A stretch of DNA of 64,000 nucleotides from Neoarius graeffei (Eukaryota > Chordata > Actinopteri > Siluriformes > Ariidae): positions 12,913,915 through 12,977,914 of the forward strand of contig NC_083572.1 of assembly GCF_027579695.1 (NCBI RefSeq), read 5' to 3'. Positions 53,838 to 62,517 of the stretch are shown in pieces. The notes beneath the pieces were generated by a model that was not told the origin of the DNA, did no database searches, and saw only the letters and a program-made list of their open reading frames with translations. Position numbers and translations under genes: made by a program. How positions within the stretch are numbered: position 1 is the stretch's first letter; the number at the start of each line of letters is the position of its first letter.

Positions 53838-55850
53838 CTGCTGTGGGTCTGTTCCAGTCCAAAGTGAAGGTGCACGTTGTGCTCTTTGCCAATAGGGGGA
53901 GTGATGATTACAGTGAGCTGAAGGAGCGAGTCAGGGTTTTGGGTCCTCACTACGCCGGAAAGGTATTCCTCACCAGCTATGCACTGGGACATTCGTTATA
54001 ACCAGATATAATAATATATTATTATTGGCTTGGCGTTTCTGAGTGAATCAGGGTAAGAGTCAGTTTATGAACTTGGAACGCTCTCATGAACTCAGAACAT
54101 TACAGATGTTACTGAATCATGTTGTGGTTTTTTTTTTTTAAACTGGGACACGACATCCCTGACATCCACGTCATGGCATCCCTTGACGTTCTCCTCAAAC
54201 CAAGCCCATATGTAGTGTACACACACACGTGCAATATTATACACTCACCAGCCACTTTACAAGAACCTTGTTCTTGGTTCTGGCAGGACTGGAACCCAAT
54301 GTGATCATCTACTGTTGCATGCTGAGATGCTTTTCTGCTCACCACGATTGTAAAGAGTTGCTATGACCTTACTATATCCTTCCTGGATATACCCCGAACC
54401 AATCTGCCCATTTTCCTCTGACCCCTCTTATCAACAAGGCGTTTGTTTCCACCCACAGAACTGTCGCTCACTCAATGTTTTTTTTTTTGTTTGTTTGTTT
54501 GTTTGTTTTCTGCACCATTCTGTCTGTAAACTCTAGAGACTGTTGTGTGTGTAAATCCCAAGAGATCAGCACTTTCTGAAATACTCAAACCAGTCCATCT
54601 GGCACATGTGAAAGTCACACTTTGAGATCACAATTTTTCCCATTTTGATATTTGAAGTGAACATCAACTGAAGCTCTTGATTTGTATCTGCATGATTTGA
54701 TGTATCGTGCTGCTGCCAAGGGATCGGCTGATTAGAGAACTGCGTAAAACAGAAAGTGTACTGGTGTTTCTAATAAAGTGGCCGGTGAGTGTATATAATA
54801 CCAGTGGTTCTCAATCTTGTTGTAGTCAGGGACACCTGCTATTTCATGAATATTTATTACAATTTATCAAATAATATTTTAGAGTTCAGTGATACAACAC
54901 ATTAGGGTTGAGTTTTCTTTGGTGCGTGGACCCCTAAATATAATAACCTTGATAACACAGTATGGGTTGAGATTTCCACCACTCTAACAAACATCATGGA
55001 TCCCACTTTGAGAACCACAAACACATACGGTACTGTACTTATGGCAATGACATGGCATCTCTTGGCGTTCTCCTCAAATGAAGCCCGCATATGTAGTGTA
55101 CACATACACTCGTGTAATATTATCCACTCACCGGCCACTTCAATAGGAACTTGTTCTTGATTCTAAGATTCCTGTTCTTGGCTGCAGGAGTGGAACCCAA
55201 CGTGGTGTTCTGCTGTTGCATGCTAGGATGCTTTTCTGCTTACCATGGTTGTAAAGCGTGATTGATTATATGAGTTACTATATCCTTCCTACCAAAGTAG
55301 GAAGGATATTGTAATGTAATATAAAGTGCTTACACTAAGGTTACGTTCACTGACATTATTTAACGCATGAACAAACCTGTCTGTGAAGGTTCTCAGTCAT
55401 CCAGACCATCGTAAAAGGTAAGTGCTAAAGAAGGCAACTGGACTCGCTTAAAATCCTTGAAGACGTTTCACCTCTCTTCAGTTCTGTCTTGCCTCTTTTC
55501 CACCAAATCAGTTCCAGGGCTGGTTCGGGGCCAGTGCTGGTGCTGGTTCACAACTCGTTCAACTCGCGAGCCAGCTGAGAACCAGTTTGCTTTTCCATAG
55601 CTCGCGGTGCTAAGGGAAGACATGTCATTACATCGCTGTATATGTCATTACATCGCTGTATACGTCAGTTACGTCGCTACGTTTGCATAAACCTTGGCGC
55701 GAATATCGAAGCAAAAACAACACGGAAGAAGCAGCAGCAGCAACAACAACAATAATAATAATAATGGATGACTTCGCGATTGCTTCTCGTCGCTTAAAAA
55801 TGGCGATCTTTCGCGGTCTTGTTATTGTTGTTGGTCTTAACAACTCCGCC

Positions 55851-55882
<32 letters not shown>

Positions 55883-58800
55883 ACGTAAGCGGTTCTTTCC
55901 TCTGGCCCAGCAGAGAGTTGGTGCTAGCCTGGAACCAGTTTTTCTGGCCCCAGAGCCAGTTCTTTGTCAGTGGAAACAGAAAACCTGGTTCCAAACTAAG
56001 CACTGGCCCCGAACCAGCCCTGGAAATGCTTTGGTGGAAAAGGGGCATCTGGCTAGTGCAGAGTTCCAGGTATTTATCCTCTAGTGGACCAAAAGCAACC
56101 CTAAGGAGAGTCGTTGAGGTCACATGGGTCGTTGACCCTCTGTCATCCTGTAGGTTATAAGGGTCACTGGATTATCTGAGGCCAAGTTTATATTAGACCG
56201 TATCTGTCTCGTTTTCTTCGTGGATGCACTGTCCGTTCACATTAAAATGCCGGGAAACGGGAATCCGCCAGGGCCGACGTATTCAACCCAGTTCGTATTT
56301 GAACCGTTGCTGTGTAAACATTGAGGATACGCTGTGCTGAGCTCTAGCTGATGTTGTCATTGGACAACGTCACTGTGACATCCACCTTCCTGATTCGCTG
56401 GCGTTGGGATCACACACACAGCAGCTCAGTCCCGAATCACTGCTCGCGCGCTTCACTCGCGCGCTCTGTGAGCTGCGCAGGGCCGGAGTGCGCACCCTCC
56501 AGAGGGCACTCGCTGTTCAGGGCGGAGTGATTTGGAGAGCGGGAGGAAGCGCTGAGCCGCACTGAGGTTTATTTACACATTTCAACCTCCTTCAGGCGCT
56601 TAAACTCAGTGAGAACATGAACATCACAGCCAGGTGTGTTTATCTGCTGGAGAAGGTGTTCGCTTGCCATCCTTCCACTTGCAAGTGGTGAGTGACTTAC
56701 GCATGCCCGATATGCACTGGGATCATGTGACGTGCCATCTAATTAGTCATGTGATTAGCGTATCCGTGTATTGGCGTTGCTGTGTGCACGCGAATCGTGC
56801 ATTGGTGTTGCTGTGTGCACGTGAATCGTTTTAAAAACGTTAATCTGATGATCCACTGATTCGAAATAATGTAAACAGGGCCTGAGAAACTCAGGAGGAT
56901 CTTCTACAAGCACAACATCCCTGTACACTTCAAACCCAATAACATTCTGAGGTAGAAACTGGTCCACCCTAAGGACAGAAAACAAAGACACAAACAGGAC
57001 AATGTAGTGTACGCAATTCAGTGCAGTGAGGAATGCACAGACCTGTACATTGGGGAAACGAAACAACCGCTTCACAAGCGCATGGCTCAACACAGGAGAG
57101 CCTTAGGCCAGGACTCTACAGTCTACCTTCATCTCAATAACAAAGGACACTCGTTTCAGGACTGCAGTGTATGCATTTTAGCCAGAGAAGACCGGTGGTG
57201 TAAAAGAGGAGTAAAAAAAAGCCATCTTTGTCAACCTGGAAAGACCATCGCTGAACAGAGGAGGTGGTCTGAGACACCACTTATCAGCCACCTACAATGC
57301 AGTCCTTGGCACACTTTCCAGGAAACTGAATACACATCCACACCAAGGCTCAGCTGACTTCAATGACTCGCATGATGGCAGAGAAAGCCAATGACCCATA
57401 GATCACCCGAACAACACTCTAGGCTGCTAACACCATTTCACACTCAGCCTCCAGTGACCCTAACAACCTACAGGACGACTGATGCCCCTTTTCCACCAAA
57501 GCAGTTCCAGGGCTGGTTCGGGGCCAGTGCTTAGTTTGAAACCGGGTTTTCTGTTTCCACTGACAAAGAACTGGCTCTGGGGCCAGAAAAACCGGTTCCA
57601 GGCTAGCACCAACTCTCTGCTGGGCCAGAGGAAAGAACCGCTTACGTCAGCGGGGGGGGGGGGGGGGCGGAGTTGTTAAGACCAACAACAATAACAAGAC
57701 CGCGAAAGATGGCTATTTTTAAGCGACGAGAAGCAGCAGCTGTACAAACGCGAAGTCATCCATTATTATTGTTGTTGTTGCTGCTGCTTCTTCCGTGTTG
57801 TTTTTGCTTCGATATTCGCGCCAAGGTTTATGCAAACGTAGCGATGTAACTGATGTATACAGTGACGTAACTGGCATATACAGTGACGTAATGACGTGGC
57901 TTCCCTTAGCACCGCGAGCTATGGAAAAGCAAACTGGTTCTCAGCTGGCTCGCAAGCTGAACGAGTTGTGAACCAGCACCAGCACTGGCCCCGATTTGGT
58001 GGAAAAGGGGTATGTGAGGGTCAACGACCCATGTGACCTCAACGACTTTCCTTAGGGTTGCTTTTGGTCCACTCGAGGATAAATACCTGGAACTCCACAC
58101 TAGTCAGACAGAACTGAAAAAGCCTTTCAGATGAGAAATGAAACATCTTCAAGGATTTCAAGCAAGTCCAGTTACCTTCTTGACCACCTACAGTTTACAT
58201 GAACAAACCATGCGTTAATACACCGTGAGTGACAGTAACAAAACAATTAACAGTTAATTTTTTTCTCAAAAATAATAAAGCAAATGAGCCTAATAAACCA
58301 TTAGTGAGTATAATTAAGGCCTTCGCACCTTCATGAACATGTTTCCGGCTCTTACCTGGTAAAATTCAGAACTTAAGCTGCACAAAGGTACAACGAAATT
58401 TAGTTCATCATCGGAGAGCAAAGTTGCTGCATACTTGCACTTCATCCCAAGGCTGTTCCATGTTAACCTAACTACATATCTTTGAACTGTGGGGGAAACC
58501 GGAGCACCCGGAGGAAACCCACGCAGACATGGGGAGAACATGCAAACTCCACACAGAAAGGCCCCCATCAGCCACTGGGCTCGAACTCAGAACCTTCTTG
58601 CTGTGAGGTGATAGTGCTAACCACTACACCACCGTGCTGCCACTGATCCATCAGGCCATTAAATGAATTAACTGATGACTGAAGTCATAAAATAGTTTGG
58701 ATATCTTATTAATTTAAACGTTTATCTGCTGGAAATCAAATTCTTCAAATTTCTGCTCTACAACAAATATGGTTCCATAGATAACCAGTCAAATGTTTAC

Positions 58801-60411
58801 TTTCATATTAGCATGTCTTGCTTTCATTTCTGTAGTTGCTCTTTGTGCTGATTAACGGGAAAGATCAGGCCAATGCTCGTGCACTGGGTTACTTCAAACT
58901 GAAATCAGGTGACCTCCCACGTGTTGGCCTCTACGACGCTGAGTCGGACAAAACGTGGCTCATGGGACCGGGCGAGATCTCTACTGAGCGTGTGCAGAAC
59001 TTCTGTGACTCCTTCCTCAGTGGAGAGCTCCAGGTACGGCGGCCAAATGGGTACAGCTTGGGTGACCGAGCAAACACCAGAGTAGGAGAAATATAACCCT
59101 GAGAAGTCATTCGTTACATGATTACATGCTGGTAATGGTAATTACACAACAGTAAAGGTTAAAAATAATGACAGTGTGAAGGTAAATTTCTTCATGTGAT
59201 TAACTGGAGTTGTTTATGCAGGTGATGTATGTTGAGTTTTGTTTTAGCTTTATTATTTGAGTGCAAATTTCCTCATCATATTATAATTAAATAATATTGG
59301 CTGGCTTTTTTCCGTGGTATATCAGATATGTTCCATTCGGCTAGCGTGATATTGAATGGGTCGAAGACGAGTAGCTGAATGGAATATATCTGAAATACCA
59401 CGGAAAAAAGCCAGCTATTATTATTATACATACACACACTTCATATCAGCATTCTCGAAGGCCAACGCAAGCTTACCAGCGACTCTGTGCTGTTAGCGTG
59501 GCAGTCCAGTTAGCTTCCAGTCGGTGTAGCATTAGCAAAGGCCAATGCTAGCTTACCCGTGACTCAGTGCTGTTAGTGCAGCAGTCTAGTTAGCTTCTAG
59601 CTGGTGTAGTGTTGGTGCAGGTCAATGCTAGTGCAGTCAAGCCGATGATGATGATTATTATTATTATTATAGTTTCCCTGTGTAATTTACTTTTTAAATC
59701 AACATCGACAGCTACACACAATGGAGCGACCTGGCAGCCAAAATTCTCTCAAAATCTTCTGCTTTTAATGAAGCAAACCTCGTGGCCATGTTTGTTTACA
59801 AACTATCATAGGCACTCACTAGCGTGGAAGTTTTACATCTCTGATGTGTCTCTTTTCCAGTTTTTTCATGTCCGTTGGTCTGTTTTTCTCTTGTAAATAT
59901 GTGTGAAGAAATATAATGAAGTTTTGGCAGCCTTTCGGATGTTCAGCGTGTTTTCAGTTTATTTATTTAGCGCTTAAACCTAGCACTGAAATAACCCCAT
60001 CTTCTCTTTTTCCCGGCCGACACAGAAATAATTCTATGTATACACAGCAGAAAAGTTTTGTCATTGGATATTCGCATGAGCTCTGACGTGTGATGTCATG
60101 TTGTCTTGACTGTGCGATATTATAACAAAATTGTATGCTCATTTTCCATTGCGGAGTGGTGTAATACATGGAGGATAAGTGATATGATAACAGTACTGCA
60201 TGCCATCAATAAACCCACTAGAAGAGAATAGAATACATGTTTTTATTCCATGGAAAAAGTGGTCTGTATGTATAATAATATAACTATTTATTATTGCAGG
60301 CTCAATGTGTAGTGTATATACAGAGCTGGAGTTTACACAAATCATGATGATTTGTTTTGTTTTTCCCCTCAGAAGGAGACCGGAGAACCTGAGGTGAAGT
60401 CTGAACTCTGA
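43756..60411 (+). CDS. erp27: erp27, endoplasmic reticulum resident protein 27 (seven exons, complete)
   Basis: The seven exons sum to 762 nt and encode 253 residues (human ERP27 has 273). ERP27 is a PDI-family protein of the ER lumen with two thioredoxin-like domains (b and b'). It binds unfolded polypeptides and ERp57 but lacks CXXC and redox activity. Seen here: a signal peptide (residues 1 to about 16, MLLLLLVSFLVTCSRA); a first thioredoxin-fold domain with AEVVIIGFFE; FFTISNIRYITEYNQV at the domain boundary; a second domain with HVVLFANRG and LLFVLINGKDQANARALGYF; VQNFCDSFLSGEL matching the human VQNFCDGFLSGKL; and a C-terminal KSEL retrieval signal (human KVEL). No CXXC exists. All introns are GT-AG with consistent phases. 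The introns make up over 95% of the 16.7-kb gene and are packed with repeats. Confidence 0.95.
43860..45275 (+). repeat. Diverged tandem repeat rich in TTCTAGAA, erp27 intron 1
   Basis: Irregular units of about 130-180 bp recur with blocks TTTACTCAGGTATTCTAGAA, GGGAATCTACAAATATAGAA, GTTCAGTAGGATGTA, GGGTTCTAGAATGAGGGAAT and CCATTATTAAAGAAT. By eye the palindrome TTCTAGAA occurs about 14 times. No other explanation such as coding or a transposon terminus was found. Confidence 0.85.
45687..46070 (-). pseudogene. Penelope-like endonuclease C-terminal fragment, left arm
   Basis: Open frame on - begins MAQHRRASSSGQDSAVYLHL and continues NNKGHSFQDC, LNRGGGLRHYLSATYNAVLG. It is a close duplicate of the C-terminal half of the right-arm frame. 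Confidence 0.8.
46079..46691 (+). pseudogene. Penelope-like element C-terminal region with GIY-YIG endonuclease
   Basis: Open frame with the linker KRKNIVIPYVSGLSEELRRI, then VVYAIQCSEECTDSYIGKTK and QPLHRRMAQHR: the GIY-YIG pattern appears as VYAI...YIG, followed by the conserved Arg. Downstream is HLNNKGHSFQD and the C-terminal GGLRHYLSATYNAVLG. In full elements this follows a reverse transcriptase, which is absent, so this is a 5'-truncated copy. Confidence 0.85.
46831..47262 (+). other. erp27 intron 1, 3' part
   Basis: AT-rich with poly-T and poly-A/AAT runs. Nothing recognised. Confidence 0.45.
47263..47348 (+). CDS. erp27: erp27 exon 2
   Basis: Acceptor CACCTGCAG|AGATC, donor TTTGAG|GTCAGA. 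Encodes EITLPRLMDISAAETFIDSA and EVVIIGFFE; human counterpart AAMEFIAATEVAVIGFFQ. Confidence 0.93.
47349..48085 (+). other. erp27 intron 2, 5' part
   Basis: No repeat recognised. The antisense open frame at 47350-47727 has no family resemblance. Confidence 0.45.
48090..48535 (-). mobile_element. Copy 2 of the KIAA1958-like short element
   Basis: Reverse-complement relative of 102-600. The coding-like exon on - (about 48435-48320) starts MVANLFVTVSEEEL and ends at the same donor, but a 2-base deletion shifts the frame after about residue 29. Confidence 0.5.
48536..49377 (+). other. erp27 intron 2, 3' part
   Basis: AT-rich with a (TTTA)n run near 48810 and a poly-T at 48861. Nothing else recognised. 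Confidence 0.45.
49378..49515 (+). CDS. erp27: erp27 exon 3
   Basis: Acceptor GTATCAG|GCTGAT, donor AGGAAG|GTAGAC. Encodes ADGGLGYEEFLAAVEEVKSL and PAALCNEKEVWAKYSIDSDT, ending ISVFRK; human counterpart has NITGNTICLFRLVD. Confidence 0.95.
49655..49910 (+). repeat. Dispersed fish repeat, erp27 intron 3
   Basis: Starts with a Tc1-type remnant TTTCAGTCAAAAGTTTGGAC, then a block with GAGGCGAGGTATTG-like sequence, ATTACAGGAAAACAGCTGGA and GGTCAAGGTCACC that I recall as a common fish repeat. No termini resolved. Confidence 0.4.
49911..50500 (+). other. erp27 intron 3
   Basis: Nothing recognised. Confidence 0.4.
50505..50995 (-). mobile_element. Non-autonomous Tc1-like repeat, reverse copy
   Basis: Reverse-complement relative of 17701-18120, ending TGTACAAACTTTTGACTGGT. 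Shared blocks AGAAACTCGTCCACTAATTA and TACCTCATGAAGCTGGTTAA. Confidence 0.6.
51500..52045 (+). repeat. Interspersed repeat, copy 1 (pair with 59780-60290)
   Basis: Shares with 59780-60290 the blocks TACATCTCTGATGTGCCTCT, GTAAATATGCGTGAAGAA, GAAATAATTCTGCGTATACG, CATGAGCTCTGATGTGTGAC and ATGGAGGATAAGCAATATGA, in the same orientation. No coding potential. Confidence 0.75.
52046..52884 (+). other. erp27 intron 3, 3' part
   Basis: AT-rich. The TTCTATCCACATTCACTGGA motif near 52003-52022 recurs in complement near 52365 and directly near 61770, so a diverged repeat family is present. No exon seen. Confidence 0.45.
52885..53001 (+). CDS. erp27: erp27 exon 4
   Basis: Acceptor GTTTTGCAG|GCAGAT, donor CAAGTG|GTAGAG. 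Encodes ADLHQENLKPAKVNSLDKDS and VVRFFTISNIRYITEYNQV. Confidence 0.95.
53087..53464 (+). mobile_element. tRNA-derived SINE (Mermaid/V-SINE-like), copy 3, full length
   Basis: GGGCGGCACGGTGGTGTAGT head with A-box TGGTGTAGTGG and B-box GGTTCGAGCCC, conserved body, and a GATGAGATGAGA tail. Perfect 12-bp duplication TATTACACTCGA at 53075-53086 and 53465-53476. It starts 86 bp after erp27 exon 4. Confidence 0.95.
53785..53834 (+). repeat. (CT)n microsatellite, acceptor tract of erp27 exon 5
   Basis: About 24 CT repeats immediately before the AG acceptor, as at the rbfox2 VVYQDG exon. Confidence 0.95.
53837..53962 (+). CDS. erp27: erp27 exon 5
   Basis: Acceptor TCTCTCAG|TCTGCT, donor GGAAAG|GTATTC. 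Encodes SAVGLFQSKVKVHVVLFANR and GSDDYSELKERVRVLGPHYAGK, the start of the second thioredoxin-like domain. Confidence 0.95.
54238..54795 (-). mobile_element. MITE with GGCCACTTTATTAGGAAC-type TIRs, copy 2
   Basis: CACTCACCAGCCACTTTACA at the left and AAAGTGGCCGGTGAGTG at the right. Reverse orientation relative to 18200-18778. Confidence 0.75.
54796..55127 (+). other. erp27 intron 5 sequence between MITEs
   Basis: Nothing recognised. Confidence 0.4.
55128..55300 (-). mobile_element. Truncated copy 3 of the same MITE
   Basis: Begins CACTCACCGGCCACTTCAAT and GGAACTTGTTCTTGATTC, and is lost after the TATATCCTTCCT region. Confidence 0.65.
55494..56048 (-). mobile_element. MITE with CTTTTCCACCAAA TIRs, copy 1
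   Basis: Ends CTTTTCCACCAAATCAGTTC and the inverse GCTTTGGTGGAAAAGGGGC. Contains a long C-run (about 55852-55880). Superfamily not determined. Confidence 0.75.
56180..56884. mobile_element. MITE with AGGCC-TTTA TIRs
   Basis: Left end AGGCCAAGTTTATATTAG and right end inverse AATAATGTAAACAGGGCCT. GC-rich centre with CGCGCGC motifs near 56445-56465. No transposase. It splits the Penelope cluster. Confidence 0.6.
56885..57400 (+). pseudogene. Penelope-like GIY-YIG endonuclease fragment, copy 2
   Basis: Matches the 46-kb frame: KLRRIFYKHN-like start, VVYAIQCSEECTDLYIGETK, QPLHKRMAQHR and HLNNKGHSFQDCSVCILARE. A stop interrupts near 56952 (TAG) and a frameshift occurs in an A-run near 57210-57220. 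Confidence 0.85.
57482..58012 (+). mobile_element. MITE with CTTTTCCACCAAA TIRs, copy 2 (inverted relative to copy 1)
   Basis: Ends CCCCTTTTCCACCAAAGCAG and TTTGGTGGAAAAGGGG. A G-run at 57650-57667 corresponds to the C-run of copy 1. Confidence 0.75.
58455..58643 (-). mobile_element. tRNA-derived SINE (Mermaid-like), copy 4, truncated
   Basis: Head and body present (reverse complement begins GGCAGCACGGTGGTGTAGTG), tail missing beyond TTAACCTAAC. It lies in erp27 intron 5. Confidence 0.8.
58836..59033 (+). CDS. erp27: erp27 exon 6
   Basis: Acceptor TTCTGTAG|TTGCTC, donor CTCCAG|GTACGG. Encodes LLFVLINGKDQANARALGYF, KLKSGDLPRVGLYDAESDKT and VQNFCDSFLSGELQ. Confidence 0.97.
59295..59415. repeat. 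Inverted repeat (hairpin), erp27 intron 6
   Basis: GGCTGGCTTTTTTCCGTGGT and its inverse ACCACGGAAAAAAGCCAGC bound arms of about 45 bp with a short central loop around 59350-59365. Confidence 0.85.
59458..59640 (+). repeat. Short tandem duplication of ~80-bp units
   Basis: Two and a partial third unit with GGCCAATGCTAGCTTACC, GTGACTCAGTGCTGTTAG, CAGTCTAGTTAGCTTC and GGTGTAG. Ends in an ATTATT run at 59650-59671. Confidence 0.75.
59780..60290 (+). repeat. Interspersed repeat, copy 2
   Basis: Homologous to 51500-52045 (see blocks there). It lies about 85 bp before erp27 exon 7. Confidence 0.75.
60373..60411 (+). CDS. erp27: erp27 exon 7 with KSEL terminus
   Basis: Acceptor CCCCTCAG|AAGGAG. 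Encodes KETGEPEVKSEL then TGA. KSEL is a KDEL-type retrieval signal. Confidence 0.95.
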   Translation, partial: KETGEPEVKSEL

Positions 60412-60431
60412 ATCTCACCAAACACACCTTC

Positions 60432-60437
60432 ATTAAA
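60432..60437 (+). promoter_or_regulatory. erp27: Candidate erp27 polyadenylation signal ATTAAA
   Basis: ATTAAA 21 bp after the stop codon, followed by a T/G-rich stretch (TTCGTGTTTTGTCTGATTTG). This would give a very short 3'UTR. Confidence 0.5.
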
Positions 60438-60783
60438 ACCTTTTACAACATGTAAGACTTCGTGTTTTGTCTGATTTGTGTGTGTGAGTGAGAAAGGCAG
60501 ACGGCCAGATAGTCTGAAAACCAGTACAAAATTGTGCGTATGGTGTGTCTGAGAGAAATTGCAGTGTCTTCTATTTCAAGGCCGAATCTCTACACTGTAT
60601 TATTTACACTGGTGCGTGGCTTTCTCTCGGACCGCAGACGCTGGCAAACTGTGAAAAAAAAATCTGTGGAGGTAACAAAAATACACTGGCCTCAAACATC
60701 ATGTAGTCCAGACTGTAGGAGGCCTTGCAGAAATGTCAATCATCACAATTAAATTAAACTGGAGTGAGAACGCGATAAACAAG

Positions 60784-60841
<58 letters not shown>

Positions 60842-61261
60842 ATTAATTCTCTCAAGAGATACTGCAATGCAATACATTGCAATACATGAAACAAAGTCAG
60901 TATTTGGTGTGAGACGACCCTTTGCGTTTAAAAAAAAAAAAGTAATCTCAAGTATAAGGAAATGAGCTGCAAGTTTTACGGCGCATCATCCAGAACCAGC
61001 CACAGTTCTTCTGAACACGTTGACTGTCATGCTTGCTTCTTATTTTTGCAGCAAAATCCAGCAGCCTTCATGATGTATTTTTGGTCATAATATGCTGCTT
61101 TATTTACTGACATACGAACATTTTTCTGTAATATTTAATTTTGTGCTTAGAAATCTAAAATGTTTTTGTACTGACTCAATAGTGTCAAAGTCATAAGATT
61201 AAAAAAAAAAACTATCATAAGTTTTGCACTTAAAAAAATAATAGGGTGCCTCAGACTTTTG
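60438..61261. other. Intergenic with (GT)n microsatellite
   Basis: (GT)n at 60785-60839. Otherwise AT-rich with no recognised gene. Confidence 0.6.
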
Positions 61262-61555
61262 AACACCGGCGAGTGGCCTAGTGGTTTGCATGTCCGCCTC
61301 TTGATCGGGAGATCGTGAGTTCGACTCACGATCGGGTCATACCAAAGACCATCATAAAAATGGTACCTACTGCCGTCTGGCAAGGCACGCTGCAATACAG
61401 ATGTGAGTGGGGAGTCAAACTCTTGCGGTTACCAAAGGACTAGCCCCCCATTGTAACCCTAGCGATGTAATAGGCGAGAGGCCGAGGGCTACGGAAACAG
61501 AGATCGGTGCCGCCCTATGCGCCACTTGACGTAGGAAGAACTTTGGCTTTGGCAG
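61262..61555 (+). mobile_element. tRNA-derived SINE (family shared with 12345-12655)
   Basis: tRNA-like head GGCGAGTGGCCTAGTGGTTT with B-box-like GAGTTCGACTCAC, the body GGTACCTACTGCCGTC, and the tail with GCGAGAGGCCGAGGGCTAC. Confidence 0.8.
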
Positions 61556-61664
61556 ACTTTTGGACAGCACTGAGGTTAATAATTTTTTTTTTTTTAAAGA
61601 TCACATAAGCAGCCTAAGGCTAAAGTAGTGTCAATGTTGTTTATGATATAATATTTAAGTTATT

Positions 61665-61790
61665 CCACAAAATCGAGTCGTACATGAGCTGATAGCCGGC
61701 GATGCATGTGAGTCGGCTATAAGCCATGTACGACAAGATTGAGTGGAATAATGGTTTTATTCTATCCACATTCACTGGATTTTAAGAAAC
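61665..61790. repeat. Inverted repeat around TCGTACATGAGCTGATAGCCG
   Basis: GTCGTACATGAGCTGATAGC and the inverse GGCTATAAGCCATGTACGAC form imperfect arms, followed by TTCTATCCACATTCACTGGA, which also occurs near 52003. Probably the terminal hairpin of the same repeat family seen in erp27 introns. Confidence 0.6.
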
Positions 61791-62018
61791 AGAGCATTTT
61801 TATTTTTAAAATGCTATAATAATTCTTGAAAAATTAAAAAAAAGATACATTCTTACTATGTCATACTTTTATTCCATATTTTGTTGTTTTTTGGGGGTTT
61901 TGTTTTCGAGTAGTTTTTTATTTCGTCCTCGGTTGGTTCAGCAACATGCGCCGCTGTCAGTTAAAACCAATTTGAAAAAAAAGTACGCAAAGGTAAAAAA
62001 AAAATGTTAAACACTTTT

Positions 62019-62079
<61 letters not shown>

Positions 62080-62207
62080 GTAACATAAAATTAGCCAGTT
62101 TAATGCATTTAAAAAAAAAAAGCCAGCATGATTTTTTCCTTAAAATAGTCATTTTCAGCTCTCGTCTCATTTGAGTTATAAAAGTGAACAGAAGTGAAGT
62201 GAGTTAT
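61791..62207. other. AT-rich sequence with GATA array
   Basis: (GATA)n at about 62020-62076 in otherwise unremarkable AT-rich DNA. Confidence 0.8.
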
Positions 62208-62517
62208 TACGACCCTGATTCCAAAAAAGTTGGGACAAAGTACAAATTGTAAATAAAAACGGAATGCAATAATTTACAAATCTCAAAAACTGATATTGTA
62301 TTCACAATAGAACATGGACAACATATCAAATGTCGAAAGTGAGACATTTTGAAATTTCATGCCAAATATTGGCTCATTTGAAATTTCATGACAGCAACAC
62401 ATCTCAAAAAAGTTGGGACAGGGGCAATAAGAGGCTGGAAAAGTTAAAGGTACAAAAAAGGAACAGCTGGAGGACCAAATTGCAACTCATTAGGTTAATT
62501 GGCAATAGGTCATTAAC

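Larger units (their letters stand above)
55375..58195. mobile_element. Second Penelope-like inverted cluster with three nested MITEs (intron 5)
   Basis: Same architecture as 45485-46830. A left arm reads - (tail at 55375-55493, continuing 56049-56175) and a right arm reads + (56885-57480, tail at 58013-58195). It is expanded by insertions at 55494-56048, 56180-56884 and 57482-58012. PLE landmarks are GAAGACGTTTCACCTCTC on the left and GTGACCTCAACGAC on the right. Confidence 0.75.

Noticed and set aside
55683-56160. Poly-Pro/poly-Gly rich frames on both strands
   Set aside because: Caused by the C-run of a MITE.
61310-61335. Possible tRNA gene from the B-box-like sequence
   Set aside because: Only the SINE head is tRNA-like; no cloverleaf or terminator.
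62020-62076. CRISPR-like regular repeat
   Set aside because: Plain (GATA)n microsatellite in a vertebrate genome.
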